Below, in pieces: positions 10,601 through 17,300 of a stretch of 64,000 bases of DNA (position 1 is the first letter of the stretch; each line of letters starts with the position of its first letter). Under the pieces are notes generated by a model, which saw nothing but the letters and a program-made list of their open reading frames with translations, was not told where the DNA came from and searched no databases. Source of the stretch: Sphingobacteriales bacterium TSM_CSM. GTDB taxonomy: Bacteria > Bacteroidota > Bacteroidia > Chitinophagales > UBA2359. Location: contig MTCR01000143.1 of the NCBI GenBank assembly GCA_002212725.1, forward strand, positions 1-64,000, written 5' to 3'. A program made the position numbers and the translations under genes.

Positions 10601-11571
10601 AATTTGCCATTAACGGGGTTTATTTGCCAGTGTTTATGATATTTAATTGCGCCGCTACTGTTGGTAACTTTTAGCTCTTTAATGTAGGGTTTGGTTATAT
10701 CGCAGGTTGCCCATTCTGCTTGCCAGTTATCTATGCCTACCGCCCGCCATGCCTCCCGCACGGCAAGTGCTTCGGCAGAGCAAGCACCATACAACTGCCC
10801 TGCTACAGTAAGCGTAGCTCTTGCTATGCCTGGGTAGTTTTGGTTGTCAATATCATTCAGTCCCCATGAATCAAGATCGGTAATAATGGTAGTAAACACT
10901 TCAAGCAGTATTTTAGCTACTTTTTCAGCGCTTATTGCCGGCACGTTAAATGTAGTTCCCGAAGGTACATTCCTGCTCGGAGTAGAACTGGGATATGAGG
11001 CGCTAAATCCGTCATCAACCGTGCCTGTATATCCTGTTGCAAGCATGTAAAACCAGTAACTGAGTACATGCGAATTGGCGTAACGCAGCCCGTCGCTTGC
11101 TGTTGTGGCGGCATTCCAATATTGTCCGCCATAAGTAGTGGGGTTGCTATATAATTTGGGGGTGTTTAAAGCCCGTAGCGTACCAACGGATTCGCCTATG
11201 TTCCAGTCTAATTGCTTAATGGTACTCTGAACCATAATACCCATAATATCGCAAAAACTTTCTACAAGTGCGCCGTTTTCAATTGGTTCGTTATTACATA
11301 CTACATTAGCCCCCTTTGCATTGATGGCATGCGCGTATTCATGCGCCATTATGTCTAAATCTACCATAGGCAGCGATCCATTGCCATTACTCATTCTTAT
11401 CCGAATTTTATTATCGGATGCCAGACTTGTAAGATTGGTAGCGGCATTAAGTTCAAAATTATCTAACAAACATAACTCAATAAGCGGGTTGCCGGCGGTA
11501 AATTGGTTAACGCCCGAAGAAGGGGCGCTTGGAAGCGATAGATTGATGGGAGTGGGGGCAGCCGGCGGCAC
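7609..11571 (-). CDS. C-terminal part of split M4 metallopeptidase (paralogue C): catalytic, Ig-like, PKD and T9SS domains
   Basis: This frame holds the zinc site HEYAH (11329-11343), the third ligand region (LVESFCDIMG), the M4 C-terminal half (RYANSHVLSYWFYML), two Ig-like domains with SEP and D(L/M)AGN motifs, a PKD-like region (SWNFGEGASLSP), CCPTGF, a SprB-like repeat (SGNYSYQWSDC) and a T9SS tail ending LTRVAVKVY. The first plausible initiator here is a GTG inside the peptidase domain, with no signal peptide. The frame stays open upstream to 11613, so it is the continuation of the gene starting at 13208 after a -1 shift. Read together the product would be about 1866 residues. It is either a recently broken gene or one that needs frameshifting. 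The residue at the His231 position appears to be Tyr (RYANSH). Confidence 0.8.
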   Translation of the reverse strand: MPPAAPTPINLSLPSAPSSGVNQFTAGNPLIELCLLDNFELNAATNLTSLASDNKIRIRMSNGNGSLPMVDLDIMAHEYAHAINAKGANVVCNNEPIENGALVESFCDIMGIMVQSTIKQLDWNIGESVGTLRALNTPKLYSNPTTYGGQYWNAATTASDGLRYANSHVLSYWFYMLATGYTGTVDDGFSASYPSSTPSRNVPSGTTFNVPAISAEKVAKILLEVFTTIITDLDSWGLNDIDNQNYPGIARATLTVAGQLYGACSAEALAVREAWRAVGIDNWQAEWATCDITKPYIKELKVTNSSGAIKYHKHWQINPVNGKLCLTDVAAAPQSLIVGAGQTFQLEVTSSEPLSDFSFLGFKPSGAGLISTGFTSAVTTSNPTIWTATITIDASLVLAGEVVAFVFSGHDMAGNELLSMHNMVTGTPPCLNYNDLPQRFSPTAPWMPTTAPQGTDEIHKMNLYACSPDLPDTDICDNHLPYIQSVQIVNPATSETLAHQSWQYDGPAGQYCLEMLSAPQSTDLSDGITLQVTASEPLQTLSFDGLFYNGNLLAADDYFSVTTNADTDQTEYTCSVQLLTDAPFLIPDVYALVFSGTDLAGNSLENLTDYPSFNPVTVCFDAADIPQKTETGNWQPPESPDSDRLHTLNINLCQDQEGFRSSVTDCFTVSFEIQMPCGAPVSAALCTNTDITVVNQSSEPIDGDLTYSWNFGEGASLSPLTDISLQEYTVQWTSPGTKTITLTVWNNVLGYEVSYFQTITVNSSSECIGSMSISEIAQNCNQNTGVATITWEMTNGTAPFTYSVLAGPLQTTNNTFIEAQFTEPLPGGYYDIFVTDANGCQQSIGGTIWCFDSNGFNYTLLEMSCSPLDDGEWALNIIIGYEGTATFVGLAGEDNSIPFQQIQFPPNPVVLYAILPDNSYEATFIISDNSGANWQQSVTCDFIVSTNTPSNTNFLAPNLVSVPFIQDCSDAEQICIPYTFEDSDDLIMVKAESETLHFDYHNIYSHGPIASGTFCFTPLQSDIGVHDVVLTAYDNQPERNKSVHHLTLSVLCCPTGFGYPQELQAVYDCNGNLYQPAEATVTALTGGCNLNFTLNGSTNHTLSHLGEGVYDLTLSFNNQTYQFENAITVAGIYLVDDNLEITHTAQPSLAACSSDQCNGQISLSVSGGSGNYSYQWSDCFPDPEEMMPCNIPLRNNLCAGTYTVTITDDMTGCETVYTANVSLYYPANAGVLSDNEFSVSPTVFSGSTTLTYRVGYDAQVSISMFNGQGILVDSPIQQEFRAEGQYNMTHSPPAGLPKGIYFYVLYVCEEPLTRVAVKVY

Positions 11572-11588
11572 AGTAGTAAAGTAGCAAT

Positions 11589-13208
11589 TTATTGAACTTG
11601 GGTTGCTAAAAAATTATGAACGTGCTCTATAGCCCAATATGCTGCTTCAAGCATGGGTATTTCATTGGGGCAATCGGGGTAATTGAGCCGCAAATTTAGG
11701 ATGGTGTATTTTCCGTCTTTTTTAACCAATATGGCATAGTTGCCCGGCGGCAACAAATTGCCGTTGTTTAACTGTTCTGCCACATTAAAAGCAGTAGAAC
11801 CCGAAGGAAAAGGGTAATAAACATTGCCGCCAAATTGTGGGGTGGCAATGGGTTCGCTAATCATTACTTCGGCGTTGGCGGCACTGGTCATGTTTAACAC
11901 AATATTGCCAAATGAATAGCAGGTAACGGGGCTTAGGGCAGGCGTAACGGTAAAACCACCTTGCGTACCTATGGCTATAGCCTGCGGATAAGCGCAGCCG
12001 GTAGGGTTATGTATGATGGTTACGGTGTGCAAACCTGCGCTTAAACCCGATAGAACGGAACCGCTTGTTCCCGACAAAGCGCCGGTCATGGCATAGTTGT
12101 TGGCAAAACCGCCGGGCGGAGCAAAGGTAATTGTTGCCTGCCCGTCGGCAACGCCCCAAGCGCTGGGCAATATGCTGAAATTGAGTGATATGCCCGGAGG
12201 GGCTTCTGCGCCACCGTCAGACCACCAATAATACCGTTTTGAATTACTGATAAAGGTAAAGTTATCTGAATTGGCATAAGCCTCAATGCGATGTATAGCA
12301 TTGTCTTGTTTCAGATGGTACAATTTACAGTTGCCAAAATTGCAGGAACTCAGCCTTATTTGCTTCTCATCGGGATATTGGGTAAAATAAGGCAAATCGT
12401 TGTCATACCAGAGTGTTACAGGGTAATCCGGCTCATCGTCAACAGGGTTGCAGGGGGTGGTTATAAAATTACTGTTGTTAAAACTTTCTAGCCCTCTTAT
12501 ATTACCGGTTACAACGTCCACATACATATATTGGTCGCCTAAATTAACTTTGTGGCAGAGGTAAATATAATTGTTGGTACCCGGACGTAAGTAGTAGGCT
12601 AATTTAGTAACAGGTAGCTTTATTGGCGGAGTACGTTTCAAGTATCTAATATAATATTTAGTTGCAGAATCAATGGCTATCTCCGGGCTTACCTGTATAT
12701 TTTCGGGTTCGCCTTTGGGGTAATAGTAACCCACTCTTGCCCCTCTGCTACAACCGGTGCTATCTTTTTCAAATCCAACCAGACTATGGGCATCAATTCT
12801 TATGCCTTTGTAGTACATCCAGTAATGAGGGTAGCCTGTTATGTCTTTCCAGTATTCTACGGTAAAATCGGAAGGAATGCCAAAAAATTGTTTGAACTCA
12901 GGTTTTGTAAAGGCTGTTTCATAGGTTAGATCGGGTCTAAGTTTGCACTTGGCAGTATCAAAGTGAAAAATGCAAGTGCCAAGCGTATCACCTTTAAATG
13001 GCAATCTGCGAAACGAATACATAGTATAACACTCTTTTTTAACCAGCAAGGAGTCCAATGGAATGAGGCGGGTATTCGTGTTAGCGGTTTTTGCCGACGT
13101 CGAGTCTTTACGTTTACCGGCAAACCAACTGCCGCAGCCCAACAGCGCGCCGGCAACCATACTCAAAACCAATACCTGAAAATATAAAAAAAATGATAAC
13201 CTTCTCAT
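11589..13208 (-). CDS. N-terminal part of split M4 metallopeptidase (paralogue C): signal, propeptide and insert
   Basis: 539 residues beginning with a signal/lipobox region like paralogues A and B (ALLGCGSWFAGKR), then an FTP-like propeptide (YWMYYKGIRIDAHS) and a SprB-like insert (LSAGLHTVTIIHNPTGC) not seen in A or B. It ends in the first helix of the peptidase domain (EAAYWAIEHVHNF). The stop at 11591-11589 comes before the zinc site. Five codons upstream of the stop, the minus strand reads T TTT TTA in frame (11613-11607). Slipping back one base there continues into the frame below, and the restored HNFFSNP aligns with KNYFSNR of paralogue B. On its own this product cannot be a peptidase. 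Promoter: 13334-13364. Confidence 0.8.
   Translation of the reverse strand: MRRLSFFLYFQVLVLSMVAGALLGCGSWFAGKRKDSTSAKTANTNTRLIPLDSLLVKKECYTMYSFRRLPFKGDTLGTCIFHFDTAKCKLRPDLTYETAFTKPEFKQFFGIPSDFTVEYWKDITGYPHYWMYYKGIRIDAHSLVGFEKDSTGCSRGARVGYYYPKGEPENIQVSPEIAIDSATKYYIRYLKRTPPIKLPVTKLAYYLRPGTNNYIYLCHKVNLGDQYMYVDVVTGNIRGLESFNNSNFITTPCNPVDDEPDYPVTLWYDNDLPYFTQYPDEKQIRLSSCNFGNCKLYHLKQDNAIHRIEAYANSDNFTFISNSKRYYWWSDGGAEAPPGISLNFSILPSAWGVADGQATITFAPPGGFANNYAMTGALSGTSGSVLSGLSAGLHTVTIIHNPTGCAYPQAIAIGTQGGFTVTPALSPVTCYSFGNIVLNMTSAANAEVMISEPIATPQFGGNVYYPFPSGSTAFNVAEQLNNGNLLPPGNYAILVKKDGKYTILNLRLNYPDCPNEIPMLEAAYWAIEHVHNFLATQVQ
11607..11613 (-). other. Frame-change site: T TTT TTA heptamer in M4 paralogue C
   Basis: On the minus strand the zero-frame codons are AAT TTT TTA GCA. 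The heptamer T TTT TTA fits X XXY YYZ, the slippery pattern used for -1 frameshifting (the HIV-1 gag-pol site has the same bases). A -1 shift here joins the 539-residue N-terminal part to the peptidase and T9SS part without a stop. The alternative is loss of one T from an ancestral run of seven, in the cell or in the assembly. Confidence 0.6.
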
Positions 13209-13370
13209 AATAAATTGTTTTTGTGTTTAAAAAAATGATGATAACTTGTTTTTACCTCCCGAAACACAAAAAACGCTATGGCGGATGCCCTACTCGCCGG
13301 CAGGCTGGAAATGCAAACAAAGGTTTATGTTTACAAATATACCGGTTTGGTTTTAATTTTACAAGTTTTT
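13206..13370 (-). repeat. Shared promoter-leader segment, copy 2
   Basis: Near-identical to 7352-7516 and in the same orientation, in front of paralogue C. The remaining bases up to 13503 hold no gene. Confidence 0.85.
13334..13364 (-). promoter_or_regulatory. Bacteroidota-type promoter for M4 paralogue C
   Basis: On the minus strand, TTG (13364-13362), 20 nt, then TATATTTG (13341-13334). It is identical in layout and sequence to the promoter at 7480-7510. Confidence 0.65.
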
Positions 13371-13503
13371 ATAGAGGAGATGCCGTACTTTACCGGAAAA
13401 AAACAGATGCCATTGACGAAAGATTGCCGGCATTATATGGAATAATAATATATAGTTATTTAACTAAATTACAGACTATTGCTTGTTATTACGGCTCGCA
13501 TGT

Positions 13504-14310
13504 TTATGAAACAATAGGATAGTTTGAAATAAATAATTCGCTGCCGAGCTGGTTGGATGTTTGGGTTTGGTTTCTCATGCCGTACATCAGGTTCCATTCG
13601 GTTATATATGCAAAAGAAAACAATTCTTTAATAAAGGGCGAGTTATCGTAAGTAATGAGCCATTTGTGGGGGCAGTTTTTCATGGTTTGGGCAAAACGGG
13701 CATGGTCAAAAATTTTGTGGAGCGAGCCGTTTTTTCCGTACAGGGCAGATTGGGTTGCGCTGTAATAGGGCGGGTCTAAAAAAATAAACACGTTGTTTCC
13801 CGGTGCATTGGTAAGCAGGCTGTAATCGAGGTTAGAGATGGTTATGCCATTCATAATTTGGCTAAGTTGGTTTAGCCGGTGAATGCTGCTTTGGGTAAAG
13901 CGGTGGGTAAACGCCTGTTGCGAAAATCCGCCTGCTTCGGTAGTGCCCGAAAAAGTAATGCGGTTAAAAACAAAAAAAGCGGCGGCAGTTTGCAGGGGTG
14001 TAAGTTGCGGCATGGCATCGGTTAAAAACCGGTATAGTTGTTTACCATCGGTAAATTGCATTTTCCATTCGGTTACCTGTTGCACTACACTGTTCAGGTC
14101 TTGCTGAGCATATTGCCAGAAATGGAATAGTTGCGGGTAGAGGTCGTTTATCCAAAAGCGGCGCTGCGGGTACAACTGTTTCAGGTAAATAAATACCGAG
14201 CCTCCGCCCACAAACGGTTCGCGGTATTCTTCAAAAACCGGAATGAGCGGTGCTATTTGCGCCAGTGCGCGGCTTTTTCCGCCGGGGTATCTTAGGGGGC
14301 TTTTAAGCAT
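13504..14310 (-). CDS. Dam-family DNA N6-adenine methyltransferase (D12 class)
   Basis: 268 residues, normal for a Dam/DpnM-type enzyme that transfers a methyl group from S-adenosylmethionine to adenine N6 in duplex DNA. Visible motifs: the N-terminal RYPGGK (8-13), the SAM-binding FVGGGSVF (33-40), INDLYPQL near residue 54, and the catalytic DPPYY (179-183). No restriction endonuclease or mutH-like gene is adjacent, so it looks like an orphan methylase for regulation or protection. Its target site cannot be read from the sequence. It ends 18 nt after the DUF2804 gene upstream (start 14310 against stop 14329), so the two may be cotranscribed. Confidence 0.9.
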   Translation of the reverse strand: MLKSPLRYPGGKSRALAQIAPLIPVFEEYREPFVGGGSVFIYLKQLYPQRRFWINDLYPQLFHFWQYAQQDLNSVVQQVTEWKMQFTDGKQLYRFLTDAMPQLTPLQTAAAFFVFNRITFSGTTEAGGFSQQAFTHRFTQSSIHRLNQLSQIMNGITISNLDYSLLTNAPGNNVFIFLDPPYYSATQSALYGKNGSLHKIFDHARFAQTMKNCPHKWLITYDNSPFIKELFSFAYITEWNLMYGMRNQTQTSNQLGSELFISNYPIVS

Positions 14311-14328
14311 GAAACAACAAGTGGTTTA

Positions 14329-15384
14329 TCAGGCGCGGAGGTAAAACTGTTCGCCCATGCCAAAAAGTTGGTCAATGGCTATTTTATTGCCCGAATGGTG
14401 CTGAATATACCCGTTAAAAAAGCCGTAGGGGCCTTCGTAGCGGCTATGCAGCAGCAGCAGGTTTATGTTTACCGATGTATGTGCCACAGGGGTAAAACTC
14501 AAATCTACCATGCCGTACCGGTCTTTTATATACCAGGTGTTTTGCACGCCGTTTGGGCGTTGTACGGCAATGGGCGGCAGGGTGGTAATTTTACCGTTGT
14601 ACCAAAGGCAGTTTTCGTTGTACTGTTCGGGGTTAAGCGCCTGGTTGCGGGTAAGGTTAAAGCCCAGCAGTATGCCTTCGGGGGTATGCCCAAGTGCGGT
14701 TACCCAGTCGTAGCGCGTAGGATAAGGGTAATATCCCTTGTGGTCGTCAATAATCATGGCGCTGTTTTGGCGGTTAAACGGGGTGGCAACGCCGTCAAGG
14801 AGCAGGGTTCCTTGGGCGGGCATGAGGCATTTGTGGGTGTACATACCCCTGTTTTGGGCAAAAGGCAGTACCGACACCAGCGGTTCTGCTTCGGCTGCGG
14901 TATGGAAACCGGTAAAGTTGGCTTCGAGGTTGGGCAGGTCATCAAAATCTTTAATGCGGGCGGTTATTTCAAAGCGTTCCTGTTCCAGGTGGTTATGTAC
15001 GGCAAGGGTAAAATTGTTGCTTTGGTAGCCCGATTGGGTATTGTACAACCCTTGCGCCAACTGCAGCTGAAACGGAGCTACTTTTTTTTCGTACCGCCAT
15101 TTTTTGTTTTGCTCTTTGTCATACACAATAAACTGTACCAGCGCCATTTTTTTGGCGTTATAAATGGCCACCATAACAAAATAGCGACCGTTGGTAATCT
15201 GAAACGCCTGCCACTCCCGCAGTTGCAGGTTTTTTGCAAAGCGGGGCAGCGGCAGTGCATAGGGTTTTTGGGCGTTGAGCAGGTTTACCCGGGTAAACGG
15301 GGCGTTGTAGCAGCCAAAGTTAAAACGTCCGTTGGCGTTTACCACTTCGGCGGGCGGGGTTTGCAGTTTGCGGTTGTAGGTCAT
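14329..15384 (-). CDS. DUF2804 family protein
   Basis: 351 residues without signal peptide or membrane segment. The overall pattern fits DUF2804: N-terminal GRFNFGCYNAPF, a REWQAFQITNGRYF strand, a central DDHKGYYPYPTRYDWVTA and a GLLLGFNL-like segment (read here as GILLGFNLTRNQAL), with a C-terminal GYIQHHSGNKIAIDQLFG. The family is predicted to be a beta-rich fold of unknown function, with distant resemblance to lipocalin or carotenoid-hydratase-like folds. The next gene upstream stops 6 nt before it, so it may share that transcript. Confidence 0.7.
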   Translation of the reverse strand: MTYNRKLQTPPAEVVNANGRFNFGCYNAPFTRVNLLNAQKPYALPLPRFAKNLQLREWQAFQITNGRYFVMVAIYNAKKMALVQFIVYDKEQNKKWRYEKKVAPFQLQLAQGLYNTQSGYQSNNFTLAVHNHLEQERFEITARIKDFDDLPNLEANFTGFHTAAEAEPLVSVLPFAQNRGMYTHKCLMPAQGTLLLDGVATPFNRQNSAMIIDDHKGYYPYPTRYDWVTALGHTPEGILLGFNLTRNQALNPEQYNENCLWYNGKITTLPPIAVQRPNGVQNTWYIKDRYGMVDLSFTPVAHTSVNINLLLLHSRYEGPYGFFNGYIQHHSGNKIAIDQLFGMGEQFYLRA

Positions 15385-15390
15385 TGCTGG

Positions 15391-16944
15391 TTAAGGAATG
15401 GCTATTTTAAAGGTGGTTTTTTGCCCATTGGAGGAATAGATGGCGGCGGGGTATATGCCTTTGGGCAGTATGGGCAGCGTTACATAGCCGGTAAAACCGG
15501 GTGCAACGGTATATTGTGCGGTAATGCGCCCCAGCATATCGGCAACAAGCAGGGTGGCGGGGCGGTTGCCGGGGTTTTGCAACGCCAGCATTCGGGTGGC
15601 AGGTATATAAGCGCCTGCAACCGGTATTGGGTTGTTTTCGGGTGTGTCAAGTCCAATAATTACTTCGGCTGTGGCAAAAATCCATACATTGTGTGCGCCG
15701 TGCAGTGCCGGTTGCCGGTATCCGCCGCCGCTCAGGTCGCCGTCGGTAGAGTCGGTATAGCCGGCAACTACTAATTTTCCGTTGCTGTTTTGTAAAAGTG
15801 AGTTGCCAAAATCGTACTGCGAGCCGCCAAATCTTTGGGTCCAGATGATGCTGCCCGTGGTGCCGTTCAGTTTTATTAGGTTTACATCCCAAATATAGTT
15901 TGGCGGCGAAACGGTATGGTCATAGGTAATGCCCACAGCATAAACATGACCGGTTGCGGGGTCAATCAGCACATCGCGGCTGTTGTCCGATGCCGGGGCG
16001 CCAATAGTGCGTTGCCAAAGGAGCGCGCCCGTAGAATCAACGCGCACAATCCAAATATCGTCTTGCCCGAAATTTTCGGTAACGTCGCCGTCTTCCGATA
16101 TGGAATCGCCAATAAGGGCAGCCTCGCCGTTTGCGCCCAGGGCAACCGATTTACCACTGTCGCCAAAGGTGCCGCCGTAGGTTTTTTCCCAAAGCAGGTT
16201 GCCGTTGGTATCAAACTTCAGCAGCCACATATCTTTACCGCCGTGGTTAAAACTGATGTTGCCGTCTGTTGAAGAGGTAGAACCGATAACCACCAGTTGC
16301 TGCTTTTCGGCATCCAGCACTATGTCCGATGCGTTGTCGTTGCCGGTTCCGCCGTAGCTGCGTTTCCAGAGTACATCGCCTGCGGCCGACAGTTTTACCA
16401 GCCACAGGTCTTTGTAGCCCAGGTTTTCGGTAAAATCGCCATCGGCAGAGTCGGAGTAGCCGGCTACCAGAAAGTTGCCATCGGGTAATGCTATTACCGA
16501 GCGAAAAAAATCTTCGCCCGAGCCACCCAGCACCCTCGACCATTCAATTTCGCCGGCATCATTCAGTTTTACCACCCATGTGTCTATGCCGCCGTTGTTT
16601 TGCCCCACATCGCCATCTAACGACTGGCTGTAGCCGGTTACAATAAACCCGCCGCCGGGGGCAAGGGCAAGGTCAAAGGCTTCGTCCACACTGGAGCCGC
16701 CCAGCAGTTGTTGCCACACTACTTCATGGTCGGCATTGAGGCGCAGAATCATATAATCATAGTCAAATAAACCTCCGCTGTAACCGGCAACCACGTAGCC
16801 GCCATCGGGCAGTTCAACAATGGCTTCCGCCTGTTCGTCAAGGGCGGTTTCGCCATACACGGTTTGCCAGTCAATATAGGGTTGGGCTTTTGCCATGGCG
16901 CTAAGTGCTACCAGACACACAAAGGTTAAAAGGCGGTTCATCAT
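15391..16944 (-). CDS. Secreted beta-propeller (delta-60-like repeat) protein with T9SS tail
   Basis: About 517 residues from the internal start MMNRLLTFV at 16944. An upstream in-frame ATG at 16992 would put 16 residues before the signal peptide. A typical signal (LVALSAMAKA then QPYIDW) is followed by about seven repeats of the kind GGYVVAGYSGG...DYMILRLNADHEVVWQQ...GGS, each carrying a VTGYSQS- or VAGYSDS-like strand and a W-x(2)-tyrosine/phenylalanine-GG turn. This is a beta-propeller. The C-terminus is a T9SS type A sorting domain (LLVADMLGRITAQY, LPKGIYPAAIYSSNGQKTTFKIAIP). It is likely exported and surface-bound or released; the ligand is unknown. Confidence 0.8.
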   Translation of the reverse strand: MMNRLLTFVCLVALSAMAKAQPYIDWQTVYGETALDEQAEAIVELPDGGYVVAGYSGGLFDYDYMILRLNADHEVVWQQLLGGSSVDEAFDLALAPGGGFIVTGYSQSLDGDVGQNNGGIDTWVVKLNDAGEIEWSRVLGGSGEDFFRSVIALPDGNFLVAGYSDSADGDFTENLGYKDLWLVKLSAAGDVLWKRSYGGTGNDNASDIVLDAEKQQLVVIGSTSSTDGNISFNHGGKDMWLLKFDTNGNLLWEKTYGGTFGDSGKSVALGANGEAALIGDSISEDGDVTENFGQDDIWIVRVDSTGALLWQRTIGAPASDNSRDVLIDPATGHVYAVGITYDHTVSPPNYIWDVNLIKLNGTTGSIIWTQRFGGSQYDFGNSLLQNSNGKLVVAGYTDSTDGDLSGGGYRQPALHGAHNVWIFATAEVIIGLDTPENNPIPVAGAYIPATRMLALQNPGNRPATLLVADMLGRITAQYTVAPGFTGYVTLPILPKGIYPAAIYSSNGQKTTFKIAIP

Positions 16945-17125
16945 TGGGAAGGCGAGGGGTTTGGTTAAAATTTTAGAAGGGTAAAGGTACAAATTATTGT
17001 GCTACTGCGCTAACCTTTTAAAGGGGTTTATTAACCGGCTGCCGTATTATGTCGGACAGAGGACGACCGTTTTTATTCACCGAACTATGTTTAACGGCAT
17101 TGTAATTTTTACCGGTTTACCAAAC

Positions 17126-17167
17126 ATAAAAAATGCCCCCGCTTTTCTGGCAAGAAAAACAGGGGCA
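17126..17167 (-). terminator. Intrinsic terminator after the FG-GAP/UnbV gene
   Basis: An inverted repeat TGCCCC/GGGGCA (17134-17139, 17162-17167) with an inner TTTTCT/AGAAAA stem is followed on the minus strand by a T-run (17133-17127). It serves the gene ending at 17301. The remaining bases between 16945 and 17300 show no gene. Confidence 0.65.
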
Positions 17168-17300
17168 GAAAAATGCTATATTAAACTAAAATTGAAACCG
17201 GAAAAAGCCAAGCACAACATGCTAAAACTGTGTTGGGGTGTTTTGTTGCCTTGATTTTTGGAATATTACATTTTAATAAACCAATTTTGTTTACAAAGTT

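Noticed and set aside
1-13208. Tandem peptidase array considered as a prophage or transposon cargo
   Set aside because: No integrase, transposase, attachment repeats or tRNA is seen; gene types fit chromosomal secreted proteins.
14368-15774. Plus-strand open frame of 468 codons opposite the DUF2804 and beta-propeller genes
   Set aside because: It is antisense to two convincing genes, has Gly/Val/Tyr-rich composition without family resemblance and spans their junction.
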